Made by a program: the position numbers and the translations under genes. From Otis tarda (taxonomy: Eukaryota; Chordata; Aves; Otidiformes; Otididae): a stretch of DNA of 64,000 bases. The DNA is taken from assembly GCA_026413225.1 (NCBI GenBank), contig CM048553.1, positions 100,600,190 through 100,664,189 on the forward strand, in the 5' to 3' direction. This document shows, piece after piece, positions 45,298 to 58,930 of the stretch; within the stretch, counting starts at the first letter, position 1, and each line of letters opens with the position of its first letter. The notes beneath the pieces are model-generated. The model made no database searches, was not told where the DNA came from, and saw only the letters and a program-made list of their open reading frames with translations.

Positions 45298-48200
45298 GCT
45301 AAGGAGAGATGTACTCTAGAAACAGGCTTGAGAAACGGGCAGAAATCTGGGACAGGATGCAACTCACATCACTCAAATTTGAGATTGAATGTGAACAAAT
45401 TAGAGCATTGCCATCCTCCGACCGGCAGCAAATTAAATGGGTGCTTCGGGCTTTTTCCCTTCACCACAAAGAATGACAACAGCGACAAAAGCTGGGAGAG
45501 GACAGAGAGAAGTAATATAATCTGCAGAAAAGTTTTCCCTTTTTCTGCCTGAAGGACTGTTTTGATTTCCATCTGCATCTCAGGTAAGCATGAATCATGA
45601 TACTGGATCAAACGCACCAGCTGCTTGTAAATGGAAATACCTGCGGTTCAGCAGAGGAAGAGACGATGCTATGCTGCCTTTTTGATATTTTGTCAGGTAT
45701 TTGTAGAGACCAAACAGCTCCTGGCCCAGCTTCAAATAGCTGAGACATTGGTCAAGTAATTTTAAATGTCTCAGTCAGAGCATGGCAGTGGCTTGGTTCA
45801 TATGCAATACTCTGCAATCTCTTGCTACTCCCACCCCTCCGTACTCTAGCCCTTCCCCTAAATCCCATCTTTCCTATTCTGTGGTATGGGAGAGCTGTGT
45901 GATTTTAAGCCAGCTACGCATGCTTTATGTTTCCTGAAGATTAAAACTCGTGTGTAATACTCCATAGCCTGTCAACAGCCAGCTTGGGAAAGAGACCAAG
46001 GACTAGAGAGCCAAAGTCAGATGTTAGATCAATCAAGGCCAAGATGAGCTGCTCAATTTTAAAAGCTAAAAGAAAACTGGCCAGACAAGAAGTTTGTCCT
46101 TTGCAGTGATTGAAGACTGCTGCCCCCCATCCTGTGTCTGATTGTCTGTGAGTCAGACTATATACAAATCTGCAAGAGAAGATATTGCGTGTATGTTTAA
46201 AACACTTCTGCCATCAGACAGGGAAAAGACTGCTGTCTACAGTAAGTATCAAGGCTTCGGATAAGTAGCCAATGATTTGTGTTCCCTTTTTTTTTTCTGT
46301 GTTTTTTTTTTTCTCTTGTGGTACTACTAAATAGTTGTCTGAAACTATCTGCTTGTGCAGAACTGAACAAAGTGATATGTGTTCCCAAACACTAAAAACA
46401 AGTTGTCAAGACACATCCTCAGAGACAGAGAGTCTTTTTTGCTGCTGCCCAAGAATGTCTTATTTAAAATGGCATTCCTTGTAAAGATGCAAATGCTATT
46501 TCTTTTAAAATGTACCAGTACTGAGAATAAAGCAAGCAAAAGAGGAAATTAAAACAGTGAGAAGGGAGGGAGGTCTGGCAAGTTGGCTTTCAACCAAATG
46601 ACCTCTTGATAGATCAGCTGGGAGCCAGGAATGCATGAGATTACCAAGAACTAGAGAGATTTATAGTTCTTTGTTTGGTCTCTTGGTAAGTTTCTGCATA
46701 TAGTTAGTTACATGATTGGCAACAACAAGGGAAAATGGTGGGCGAAAGAAATCCAGAGCCCCAAATATTTATTGTTATTCCATAAACAAACAGGAGAAGA
46801 AGGAGCTATTTAAAGATTCAGAGCATTTGTTTATTTCAATTTAACAATAAACACCCTTACTAAGAAGAAATTTTGCATAGCTCCCAAAATCTAGCTCTCT
46901 CAGGAGAAGCTATTTGCACGCCGCAAATGTAACTCCAATTGAATTAGGCATGCGAAAGTAACAGAAGAAACTCTCTGTCATGGGAATGGGCATTTGAGTT
47001 TCTGTAATCACTACCCATCCTTCCCCTGAGCTGACCACCTGCAGAGAGAACAACCCTCCGCGAGCTGCGCTAGCTGAACGCATCCACAGATTGTGCCAGA
47101 GCTCTTCAGAAAACTGAAACTCTTGCAGCTTAATCTCCAAAACTTTGAATGACTATTTCTATTTTCTCATCATCCAGGTGATGAGGAACATCTGAGCATT
47201 TGTGGTTTATGTTACCCAGATTAAATACTAATATTATGGTGTATTAGGTGCCAAGGACATTAAAATGCAAAAGGAAATGGACTACAAAATCTAATTTATG
47301 AAGCTATCCCAGCTTAATAACTAGTGTCGTCAACCGGTTCATCAATATACTTCTTGTTACACCCAAGTGTACTCTGAAAGTTTGACCAGTATGGTGAATC
47401 CAGAAAGAAAGTGTAATCCCAGGGTCCTTAGTACATGTAAACCTTGTTAAATAACAAAACACACAATTTTCCATTGGGTTGAAAATGCTCTTTACAAATA
47501 ATAGGACCCTGGAATTTTGAAACATAAAAATTTTTAAGCATGCGTAACAAGGAGACTCATAGACAAGGCAGAGGTTCTGGCAACAGTTTGGTTTTAAAAT
47601 GTAATTATTTGCTTCTTTTCCATATGCAGCATATATGCTGTATAGGCATATGGTACTTTCACTACATTAGTTCATTATTGTTATTTATTAAGTTCTTTTT
47701 AGCTAGTGGAGCTGTGCTTGTTTCTGTACCAGGTTAAAATAAATAAATAAATGTGCACCCCAGGACAATGTTGTCCATAACGGCATAATTATGATGTCTG
47801 TAATGTATCATTTACTATTGTCTTTACATACTTTCTTATTCTCCCTTTATGTTAAACCAATGAGTTATATTCTCTTTGTAATTTATTCACTTGTCAAAAT
47901 TGAATGTGAAGAAGCCCTAAGGTTTGCCTTAAACTTATAATAGAATTTAAAGGGCAAGTATTCAAAATTCAGCTTCAAGGTTTGGACCTTTTATACAACC
48001 TTACAAGTGCTTTCTGAGTGTTATCATTTTGTCAGTATGATTCTGACCTGATTTGCATTCCTTGCATTTCTCTCTTTAACAGATTTGAGTTTGCACACAT
48101 AAGTTACTACAAGCCAACAGTTGCTTTGCAGGTACCTTGCAAATGCAAAATAGACTCCTTTTGCCGAATGTTCAGCTTTAAAACAAGAGGAGTACCAATA

Positions 48201-51200
48201 AGACAGAATGAGGGTTGCAAACAGAGATGTCATGATCCATGGCTCGGGGAAAAGTTTTCAAAAAACTGCTGCTAATTTCCAATATAGGTTTTCAAGTGTC
48301 CTAATTGTGGCTTGGAGATCCTGACTTTTCAAAAGATGTTGAGGAGCTCAGAAGGAGAGAATGCTTTGAAAGTAGTATTATGTAGGCACTGGATGGCCTG
48401 ATGATTTGGGCAACTTGAGACATTCTCTTCACAGATTCCTGAAGAATTCTAGCTAACATGAAGGAAACCATTCTTATCAAAGGAATTTAGAAAAAAAGAA
48501 ATTAAAAGGTCAGAGGATAGTAAGGGCCTTCCCGCTCGGGAGAACACAGCTGTAAATCTTCTTCATGAATATGAAGCTCATCTTAAAGCTCGTTAAATAA
48601 TTCAGAGCCAGCAAGAAAATTAACTTCTATATTTTCAGTCTGATACAGTGTACAACAGCATACTGTATTTTTATCTAGCAAGAAAGAGTCCATCAAATAC
48701 AAATGTAACATGTACAACGATCCTTCATTCTAGCTCCAACACAGATGGTTATCCCTATAACAAATAAATAGGCAGGCTCAGAATCAAGAAAGGATAAGAA
48801 AAATGATAAGCAAAAGACAAAAAGAAAAAAAGGCCCAGTGCAGATGATCTTGTAAGACACTTCTTGATCCAACTCTTCTAAGACCTCATATCTCAAAATC
48901 ACAGTAGGATAGCAAAGCCTAGGAGCACTTACTGGGGAATACAAATACGGGTAGCGGCAACTCAAACTACCTGTTAAACACACAGTCGTATAGTATTCTG
49001 TCAGACAGGTTCAGGGCAGTTTGGAGCTTTTCACTCTGCAATATCCTCCATTTCCTCTGGAGCCCTCCAAGTCCATCTCTCTCGGGTTCCTTGCAAACTT
49101 GGGCACTCTCGAGGATATATATACACATATATATTTTAAATATCCTTACTTTTTATGGTAGTGTCTGTGCTTAGGAATAAAGCTAACTGAAGAACAGCTT
49201 CCTAATTTTTATGAACTTGGATGTTTTACTGTTCATTTTCCTTCTCCACTGAAACATTTCTGTGAGGTAGTTTTGTGTTGGACCTGCCACTGTCGGCAAG
49301 CCTGCGCTGATGATACAGCTCGGAGAAAGCCAAGGTTAAAGTCTATACCCTGTCATCATGCCTTCACATGCCTCTCATTTTTCTTCTTCAGTCACCTCAT
49401 GACTTCTTTGGGTTCTTGTCACCAAAATCTTAAGTGTTTATTCCTACCCGTCCATTAATGTTGTACGGGAGGAAACTTAGATTAAGATACTATCATCTTT
49501 TAGGATTGTGTTGGAGGAATCAAGCAAACGTAAAGGAATGCTGCATGAAAAGTCTTTTCTTCTACGCCAGGTCTGTAAGCTCACAGATTCCCTTCCTGAA
49601 TCCAGGGTATTTGAGGTAAATCCAGAAACCTTGTCAACTCCTGCAGATTATCACAGTGGGCTACAAGACGGGTGGATAGTTAAAACATTTCCTAAGCTTC
49701 TGGAGAAGCCAGTCCTGTCCTTTGTTGCCAACTTGTGGGGTGCCCTTACATAGGTTATTTAAAAGATAATTTTCAAAGGCATGCCTGGAAATGTGGTAAG
49801 TGACAGAGAAAGGTATTCATCCGGGAACGCTTAGAATAAGTCAACTGGAGTCAGGATTATTAAATTCTCCTGCTGTCAGTGACTTGCAATGCATAACTCA
49901 CACTGATTTCAGTAAGCCGCTTCGTTGTGGCCTCTGTTTGTATTCTGGTCATCTGAACTGTTAAGACATTTATTAGGCAAGTTTCATAACATTTAAAAAG
50001 TAAATTAGTGATAAATATATCTACACTTAATACCATTGAAGTAATATCTTCACCAAGCTGCAAAGATTGCAGGGATAATTCAATCTATAGATTTACAAAT
50101 AATTTATTCAGTTATTATTTTAACTAGTTTTGCTGAATGAATGAATTAAACAGCTGGCAGCTTGCCTGTCTGTTCATTGCTCTGCTCCTTCCTCTCTTGT
50201 TTCTAACGCAGCTATTTTTGTTCTGGCCCTAGCTGCAAACATGGCATCCTTTTGACTTCCCAAGCATCCTCTCCAAACAAGTTATACAAGGGAGATGCTG
50301 GAGTGTGAGGTGATCTTTCAGGGTAATTCAAAGATGTGTTTTCTTATATGATTTACTAAGTGTTCTCAGAAATATTGTTTCATTTCATAACATCTCCAGT
50401 TTTGTGTTTTTTTTTTTTTTTCTGGCGATCTTTCCTAGTACAGTGGAGCAGATTTCTGAATGAGGCTGATGAGATTTGTAATATACTCTGAGTTTATTTA
50501 GACAGCAGGTTAGTCCCCTCAACAAAACTGTGGCCCATATACAAGTCAAATCTGCTTTTTTCCTTGGGCAATGATTTATTTCCCTCTTAAATTGGCTGGA
50601 CCAGTTAGTTTTTTATTTTTATTAAGTCACACTATTCTTAAATGAAACTATTGATTTAAAGTCAGCTTAGTGAGGATTTAATTTGTTTTCAGGGGATTAG
50701 AGCAGGTAACATGGGATAATTTTACAATAAAGTGGAATAGAAGCATTCCTTCACATTACCCTCACCTTTTTTTCTTGCCAGGCTGCACAGACATTACAAA
50801 TTTTCAAGTGAATTGTGGAAATACATTCATAAATCAGGCCTAATTCCTCTGCCTGCTTAAGGGCTGTTCTAAAGAATATTTTCCTTTGACCTTGTCCATG
50901 TTTGTCCTTCCATGGGCAGATGCATCTGATAATTCCACACAAACCTAGATTCACAAAACATATTTTTGTGTCCAGAGTAGGAATTGTGAACAGGGGCATT
51001 TGTTGGGAAATACAAGACCAGACATTTCTTTTAATACAGTGGCTACATAGTGCTTTTCAGAGAGTTTTAAAAAAGCACTATATTGCTCACAAACAGAGGG
51101 ATAGTTATAGTTATTTTTGGCGTGTCTCTATAGCATATATAGTGGATATGTTGTTTTTTTTCAATATCGTAAGTTGTTTTTAATCTGTGCTCCATGTAAC

Positions 51201-52561
51201 TTCATGAAACCTCTTCCCTCTTTGTCATTCTGTCTTTCAACCACATTTAACACACCTGCAACAATTTCTGAGATTTCATTTGATGATGTGCAGCCTGCTT
51301 TTGCTGCTATTGCACTCTGTGAATTGAGGAGGGGTAGGCTTTACAGCCTCAGGTAATGTTACCCCAAAATCAGGCATCCCCCTTTGGACTGTTTCCTCTT
51401 TTTGATTGCCTTGCTTGTTTTCTTTATCTGTGCCCTACTTTTGACACCACATCCTTGCTAGGAAATATTTGAAAGTTTCTCCTACGTAGCATCTTTCCCA
51501 TTGCTCACACACGGACCATGTTCCTCCCGACTCTGCTTTTAACTTACGTGCCCCACTAAGCTGTGGGAAATCACGACGACACCAGCCCTCTCTGTGGTGC
51601 CGAGCATCATGTCCCTGCCTGGGGTCCTTCACTTCTGCTCTGCTTCAGCTTCCCAACCCTTGGGAAGCCAAAGGCAGCAGCAGGGTAACTCTACTGACTG
51701 CACATCTTCGTCTTTCATGCTTTTCTAGAGACTTTTACTCTCCATCTGTGTCTTGTGGGATGTGAGAAATATTCCTCCTTGGTGCTACTGAGTGTAGTAG
51801 GGAAAAAAGGCTCAAATTTTGTCCTTTTGTCTTTATATCCTTACAGAGCAGAAACTGCCCCACTGTTACTTGGCTTGTGGGGAGAGAGATATATATATTT
51901 TTTTTTCTCCTCTCCCTAGACTCCTGATAGGCACGGAAATGGATGTAGGTGGACTTATCTCAAATATTTTAAGGGCAAAAGAGAAGAGGAAGGAGGAGTG
52001 GAGGAGCCAGCACAGGTTCCTGGCTAGGAGAGGGCAGGAGCGCTCCCTTCCTTAAGGCAAGACAGGCCCAGGATGGGCAACACCTGCCCTGCTGATGCCA
52101 CCGTGTTGTTTCCAGGTCTCTCAGGGCTTATTTTAGAGTGGGAGATCTTTTCTTTCCTCTCCTTTTACTTATCACACCATATCCTCCTGCAGGTGAAGGC
52201 TTCTTTTGCTCTAGTCCTCTTACAGTCCTGTGGACTGCCTGGCTTTTAAGGGTATTTTTTTTGTGTCTATTACTTAACACAGTTGGCTTCTGATCAGACT
52301 TTCTATTGTAGGTGTTGCTGATAAAATTTCAGCAGGCACGCATGTACTCAGCTCTACATGTATTTTAAACCAGATGCAGCTCACTGGCTGGTTTTTTTTT
52401 TTTTTTTCCTCCCCCTTGCTATATAAATGTGAGATCATAAGTAGCAGAGAAAGAAGAAGGAGCTGTTTCTTGGAAGGCAGAGAAAAAAAGCAGCACATAT
52501 TCTCCATTGCACTGCTTATAAGGACTGTGTTTTATTATTATTATTTATTTAATGGGAAGGT
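45298..52561. other. Long non-coding stretch, no gene seen
   Basis: Mostly AT-rich unique DNA with simple repeats: T-runs at 46287-46312, AAAT units at 47739-47752, TATA units at 49116-49137, T-runs at 50408-50420 and 52392-52406. At 45583/45584 CATCTCAG abuts GTAAGC, and at 52192/52193 CTGCAG abuts GTGAAG after a pyrimidine-rich stretch (see findings). Frames up to 100 codons carry no known motif. Confidence 0.45.
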
Positions 52562-52587
52562 AAAAAAAAAAAAAAAAAAAAAAAAAA
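52562..52587. repeat. A26 homopolymer
   Basis: An unbroken run of 26 A, preceded by a T-rich ATT/TTA stretch at 52530-52552. Poly-A of this length can mark the tail of a retrotransposed copy, but upstream sequence resembles no transcript I know and I found no target duplication. A simple slippage tract is the safer reading. Confidence 0.8.
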
Positions 52588-52689
52588 GCTTTGCACACAC
52601 CACACTCTACAATTTTATGAGATCCACATCTGGAATCCAGAGCATCTCAGGAATCAATCTATCAGGCCCTAGTCAATTGTAATAGTGCA

Positions 52690-52744
52690 CCTGGGGTGAA
52701 ATTCTGGCTCCATTAAAGTCAGCTGGAATTTTGCCATTGCAATG
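52690..52744 (-). repeat. Old dispersed repeat copy
   Basis: On the minus strand this reads GCAATGGCAAAATTCCAGC then TGACTTTAATGGAGCCAG. The 13-mer TGACTTTAATGGA recurs exactly on the plus strand at 54628-54640. The string ATGGCA-AATTC-TGACTT also aligns with 61997-62026. Three alignable copies in one window show a true dispersed family. I recall similar sequence as frequent in bird and reptile genomes but do not name the family. Confidence 0.6.
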
Positions 52745-53040
52745 CAAAAAGTGATGGCTGATGTAGGCTACTCCACATTAACTCTTGGGCAGAGTGAGAT
52801 GGCCTATAAGTAGCCAATATTTCCAGATTTGGCTTACCATTCAGGGAAAAAAAAAACAACAACCCTCAATCCCATGTCTCCATACTCAGTGAGAAAAAGT
52901 ACAAGTTATAATGAGGTCATGGCGATTTTACATTTGGCTGTTACTGGAATAAATGGCCTAAGTGCTCATAAACTTTTTTCCTTTGGTAGAGGCTTTTAGG
53001 ATTAAACAGAAATATTGTTTGTTGTACCTCAGGGTGAACA

Positions 53041-53067
53041 TATATATTTGTGTGTGTGTGTGTATGT
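53041..53067. repeat. (TG)n microsatellite
   Basis: Short TATA then TGTGTGTG run. Simple repeat only. Confidence 0.8.
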
Positions 53068-53948
53068 AAGCCATCCAAAATCCTGCTTATAAATATCTAT
53101 TTCGCTGTGCTTTTTCAAAACCTTCCACTGGAAATGCATTTCCCACTGTAAATAGTATATCCCCATTACCTACCCATCAGTCAAATCAACTCATTTCTGA
53201 AATTCAATTAAAATGGTCTCATTGCCATAAATCGAAAAGGATATTTTATTGTTACTTTGTAATTTGGAAGAATGAAAATTAAAACAGTGGCTCTGATGGA
53301 AAGAAATGGCTACTAAATCATAATGATATTTTGCAGTTTATCTGCTCATTGCCATTTTATTTCAGCTATTTCAGAATGGAAGGACGATGAAGTGACTTGC
53401 ACACTCTATACTAGTTTTATTTATTTTTTTGGCTACTCCAAGCACTTATCTAAATCTTTTTTACGATTGTTTATCTAAGTTTCTCCCAAATGTTTCATCA
53501 ATTGCTATCCCTGTTCTTTTATTCCATATGCTAACTGCTTCCTGTGTATAAAAGACAGTTTGCTTAAATTCCTTCGGCTCTTGACCTATTCTTACCCTTG
53601 GCAGAGATGCTCTGTAATTTGGGGATTTTTTTTTTTTTCTGAGCATCAATTGAATTGTCTTAGTGTCAGATAAAATGAACAGAAAGGCCACATATGTGTC
53701 ATTTAACTTGTGAACTTGGCTAAAGATACAATAGATTTCATGAAATGGGTGCGAGGTGGGGGACAACCAAAGGTTGAAATTGAAGTTCCTATGCTCTGAT
53801 TACTGATGAAAACGGAAAAGAATAAGCATGTTAAGAAGAAATTTATTATCAGCCACAGTGACTAATAGTAAATAATAAAAATATTGCTGCTCTGAGGAAA
53901 ACACAATGTCAAATCTGACCCATCTTTTAGATTTAGCAGGAGTTTTAC

Positions 53949-53968
53949 GGGGGCGGGAGGCGGGGGGG
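53949..53968 (+). other. G-rich tract, possible G-quadruplex
   Basis: GGGGGCGGGAGGCGGGGGGG has three G tracts of 5, 3 and 7. The last can supply two tracts of three, so a quadruplex is allowed by the rule but is weaker than that at 20.76 kb. It stands isolated in AT-rich DNA. Confidence 0.4.
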
Positions 53969-54611
53969 AAGAGATCCATTTCAGTTACACGTTGTTTCAC
54001 TGTAGAGATTACAGAGGACCAAAATCATTCTGTCTGGTTTCAAACCACACTCAAAAGCGATAATGCTGGACGTTTTACTTCAGCTGAACTGTTATGCATT
54101 CTGCCTATAAACCTCTGTGGAAGAAAAAGAGGAAAAGAACCACTTGTAACTCAGAGTAAAAATGAATTTACCAGTTGGCACAGTGAAAAATCACACACAC
54201 AAAGGAGATTGTGTGTAAGGAGAAGAGATGAGAGCAGGCCATATCTAACAAAAAAAAAAATACAGCATATATGCCATATTCAACATATACAGAAGAAGCA
54301 CTTCAGTGTCATCAGTAGAAGATTTTTGCCAGAACACTATACAAAACTAAGCTTCCATTTGAGTTGAATACAAACATTTGCAAGCATACACATATATAGC
54401 ATCTCTACACAACGAAAACTTGGGTTTAAATTTAACTTGGAAGAAGGATTTATGCAGCTGGCTTGCTTCGGTAAAAACTGGTGCAGACCCACACAATAGT
54501 AATGGTAATAACTATCATAAAATTTGGTTATCTCTAATTACCATGCCCCTTGGAAGCAAAATCTTTGGGTTCAGGCAAAGCCTATTAGACCTCTTTGCTA
54601 GGGTCTGCATA

Positions 54612-54659
54612 CTGGGACAATTCCTGTTGACTTTAATGGAAGCTGTGCCTAAGTAAGGG
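54612..54659 (+). repeat. Old dispersed repeat copy
   Basis: GGGACAATTCCTGT leads into TGACTTTAATGGAAGCTG and TGCCTAAGTAAGG. It joins in one copy the two segments seen separately elsewhere: TGACTTTAATGGA at 52.7 kb (minus strand), and TGCCTGAGTAAGG at 10.3 and 31.95 kb. It is the most complete copy in the window. Confidence 0.65.
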
Positions 54660-57600
54660 CTATTACCCAGCTCCGATCAAGGAGGGCGTTGTAACTCGGG
54701 TCGCTCACCACGCTCAGCACTGCAGCTGAAGTCTACGTTTACCTTCCCTTCAAAGGTCTCTGCTCCAGGTGAGGCTTTTTCCTTTCCTTTGCTCTGAAGA
54801 TTAAACACAACAAAAGATGCTTTCTGTAAAGCGAGGTACGCAGTGCAGTTTTGCCTTCCCTCTAGCTGATGTACTAATGTGTAACTGTAGGGTTTAGTTT
54901 TACTTTACATTAATCAAGGAACAATAAAGGGCATAAAAACCCCACAAAGAAGCATTTCAAGTTAAGATCCAAAGCTAAATGCCATGGGATTTTGCCTGTT
55001 GTCTCGTTTAGACCCCCTGTAAAAAGAGCTAGATAGCACAAGAAAGAAAGAAAAATTGAGCCCATGTTTTTTTGCATAGAGATGGAGAAAACACATAATA
55101 AATTAGGGGGAGGGAGGAGTGAAATAAAGGCCAGAGGTAAACGACTTTTAATTGTGTGAGCTGCTCTTCCTCTCGTGGCTCCTGCCAGCTGCTGCTGCTG
55201 TTGCTACCTTCCTGTTTTAAGATGAAAGCAATGATGGTAGACACGTGCAGACACACAAAAGAACCTATTTGGACTGGTGTGTCAGCTCATCTTTATCAAA
55301 TGTTGCACAGGTATATTTTGTTGCCATGCTTCATTACCTCAGAATGGCGTGCCTGAAATGTTTGTCTCTTCTATAAACCCAATAGCTTTCCCAGCGAGTC
55401 ACATTTGACAGAGCAATAGACAGGTATTCGCTTGCTGGCATCCATTTCTAAAGCCCGGGCAATTATATATATATTATCCTTATATACATACATATATATA
55501 TACATGCAGGGGAATACACACACACACACACATGTATATATATGTATATAAACACAAAGAACATGGGAGGGACATGTATTATTATATTATTCGTATATAG
55601 AGGGAGACTAGACGTGTATATATGCACTCTAAAAGGGATACTCAGTACAAAAATACATGCATACTTGTACAAAAATTAAGATGTACACTTGTACAAAATT
55701 AATAAAAAAGAAAGTAGGATTTTAATATAAATTTCCTGATCAAATAAAGAAAAATACTTTAGTCAGGAATATAATACTGGAAAAGATAAGTGTATATTCT
55801 CTTACAAATGTTTTATTTATAGCATTTTTCACTGGGGAAAAAAACTCAAAATATAAGACAAATAATTTTAGTTTGGAACTGATGTTAGCAGTAGCCTTGT
55901 TCAAGAAAGAAGGAAATGAGAATAAGAGGAAGAATAAAATGAAGCTTTAAAATTTTTTTTTCTTTGGGGAAAAAGACATTATTTGGAGGAAAGGGCTCTG
56001 AGGGGAGAAACCAGCCCCAGCATGTGCTTCAGAGCCCTTCTGCACAGATAGCCGGCCACGAAGGGTTTGCAGGCACATCTGCAGAGTGAAAGGAAGATTC
56101 AACAACAGCGTGGCCACCTTTGTTAGTTTTAAACTAATTCATGTGCTAGTGCTTGGTGTATTACTTAAATATATCAGATTGTTCACCTGTAACACAACGA
56201 TAATATTTTCCTCCTTCATCTCCTTCAGGGTGAAGCTGAGGGCTTGAGTGCTTCTCCCTGACGAACTCCCGTTCTGGCTGCACCGAAGATGCACACAGGC
56301 AAAAATGTGTGTGTGCTTATAGCAGAGAATGGAGGACCAACTATGCTGCCACTGTTTTAGATGGAAAGGAAGATGCCAGCCTGGGAACTATGAGGTTGGT
56401 GCTGCTTGCCCCGCCGTCCAGGGCAGAGGGCTAACGGCACGGAGGCGGATGGAGCCCGGGTGTAATCACCCAGAACTTGCAGGCTGCTTACATCCCAGCG
56501 CGGTAACAGCGCCAAAATGGCTTGATGGCTACTATTTTCATTATTATTACTTTAATGCACTGTTGTGGACACACCGTTCTGTGCTGTAAAAAAGTAAGGC
56601 AAGCAAAACACAGGGCTTCTATATGCAATTACATCCACTGCAGCTCAAAAAGAAGACAATTAGTGGAGTACATCCCCCAGAAAGCCATCCACGGGGGTCA
56701 GAGTTCAGGAGGAACATTTTCTTTCTCCTCTCTCCTCCCAGAAAACTAGACATTAGCAGCATCAAATCATCTGCAGAGCACTCTAACTAAAAGGAGAACA
56801 TTACGGGTAAGTAACAGGCAATGTAATTGCCTAAACAAACAGAGTTTAGGCAGAAAGACTGTGATCCTAATGTTTCTAAAATGTGGTTGTGGTTGGCTTT
56901 TTTGCTGGTTTGTTTGTCTGTTTTGTTGCTTGTTTTTTGGTAGGTGTAGGGTTTTTTTTAGTTGTTTTGCTCATGTCTAATGCTAAGAAACAATGTAAAA
57001 CAGAGAATGCCACCTTGATTTTTTCCCAAAATTAAAATACAAATTTGCACCTTTTAGTAAAATTATAATGAGCTAACAAGAAAGTAAGAAGAAAAAATGA
57101 TTCAAACTCCCAAATTTGAAATGAATTTTTTTTTTTTTGAGTATTGAAAGCATTTGTGGAGCTAGCTTTTTTCCCCCTTTTAGTGTGCGCTAGTAATGCC
57201 CAACTGGAACTGGAAGAGGCTTAGACAGCCTGCGAGATGCTGTCCTTGCCGTAGGAGTGGAAAGGAGGCCAGAAATACCAGTGCTTCTGTAACTCTGCTA
57301 CATTTCCAGCCCATTTGAGCAGACAGACCTCGTTTGGATGGGGTTTGGCTCCGTGTTTTTGCAGCCCTTGGAGTCAGTAATTCCCCCCTCCTCTTCAACT
57401 GCCGTACCACAGTCCTCCTCCAGAAACACGTGGACGTGGCACTGCCTGTTATTAACGACTGCTAAGCAGCTGCTGCCTTTCATTTCTTAGTCTGTTCACT
57501 GGGGGCTGGCTTGTGTGAGGAAGGTGGTTTGTCTGCAGCTGAGTTTGGTACAGGAGACCCGTAACAGCTGGGGACAGATCTCCCTTTTACGAGCACGTCC

Positions 57601-58897
57601 AACAAAAGAACTTGGTAGCTCTTGTGTAATGTTGGCAGCAAGCGCAGTGCTTGCTGTGCTTGGAAGTTTGCTACACCATTTGTTTGTCTTATCCTTTTGT
57701 ATCGCAGGCTTTTCAGGATGCATAGTTAGTCCTGGACACCTTGTTCCAAGCACCAAGGCTTCTCATCTTGGTTGGTGCTGAGGCATTCCCATACTTTATA
57801 TGATTAGTAATAGTCTAATCTTGCTGAGAAACTTGAGCTCTCCCTTGACTGCTGTGGGGTTTGGTGTCCCTTCAGAAACTGCCTCACATCTGCTCCAGGT
57901 TCAAGAGAGGTGCTACAGCTTCCACTGTGGATAATCTACAGCCCTTTGGTATCCCTACTGTGTGTAAACTCATCCTCAAATAATCTGCACAAAATCAGAA
58001 GCAGAGGGGTTACAGGAATAGGGAATTGAAGATTATGAGCTGAGGGGTCAGGGGGAGATGCTGAGAAGCAGCAGCAGGTTATGTGGAGCTATAGGGTGGG
58101 TAGGAACTTTGGGTTAAAATTATAGTACCCACTGTGCTTATAACCAACACCATGGGGATTTTCTTGAATGAAAATCCTCAGGCTTTCCAGGTCCTCAGTT
58201 TTTTCTTTGAGGAGATTTTTAAAGGATGAACAATAATTGAAGCACTGGAATCAAAGGCAGAGGAGCAAGAAACCTGTAGGTGCCTTGCAGCTCCTTGTTC
58301 CAGTGTATAATACTGAACGCAACTGGTGGGGTGGGTTTTGGTTTACCTTACCTGTATATTCCATTCCCTTTAATGATATCTCTTGTGGTCAGATTTTCAA
58401 GGAGTTTGATGGAAATTGCTGGGAGCCTGTTCCTAGGCACAGCTAATGGCAGAAGCGGGGCTGTGTTTGGTTAGTCATCAGCCCTGTGTCCGGCCTCCCC
58501 ATGTGTGTGCATCTCATAGCAAAAATGCATGTTGATAAGCAGCATTTCATGAAAGAATTATTTCCTTAAAATATTATTTTGGCTTAACATCTGCCTGTGT
58601 ATTGGGAACTGGCAGAGCAAACCAGAGTAATTCTAAAAGGTATATGACGGTATAAAGCTGGTGTGAGGGAACCTGCTGGGACAGTCGTGGTGAAATCAGA
58701 TTGGCAGAAAAAAAGGCTGACCTGTTATTTGTAAGAAAGAGGTCAACTTATAACTGTGGTATGTTAATGTGTTAAAACGGTATTTTTAACTCAGTCGGCT
58801 TACTTATTTTAATCTGAAGGCTTGAAAGTCTTAGAAAATTAGTTAGAAGTCATTTTGGTCTTTCTGGTTTTGCTTGGGTGTTTTTACTTGTTTAGTT
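54660..58897. other. Non-coding DNA with AT/CA microsatellite
   Basis: 55463-55560 alternates TA, CATA and CA repeats (a CA run at about 55516-55532), giving a variable simple-repeat patch. The remainder is unique; frames such as 56329-56589 and 57496-57781 are not recognisable. No RNA gene was seen. Confidence 0.45.
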
Positions 58898-58899
58898 TT

Positions 58900-58930
<31 letters not shown>

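Larger units (their letters stand above)
52588..54611. other. Non-coding DNA, no gene seen
   Basis: AT-rich unique DNA. It contains an old-repeat copy at 52690-52744, a TG run at 53050-53065 and a G-rich tract at 53949-53968. The 153-codon frame at 53906-54367 passes through the G-rich tract and an A-run and is not recognisable. Confidence 0.45.

Noticed and set aside
52440-52587. Processed pseudogene ending in the A26 tract
   Set aside because: The upstream sequence resembles no transcript that I know, and no flanking target duplication was found.
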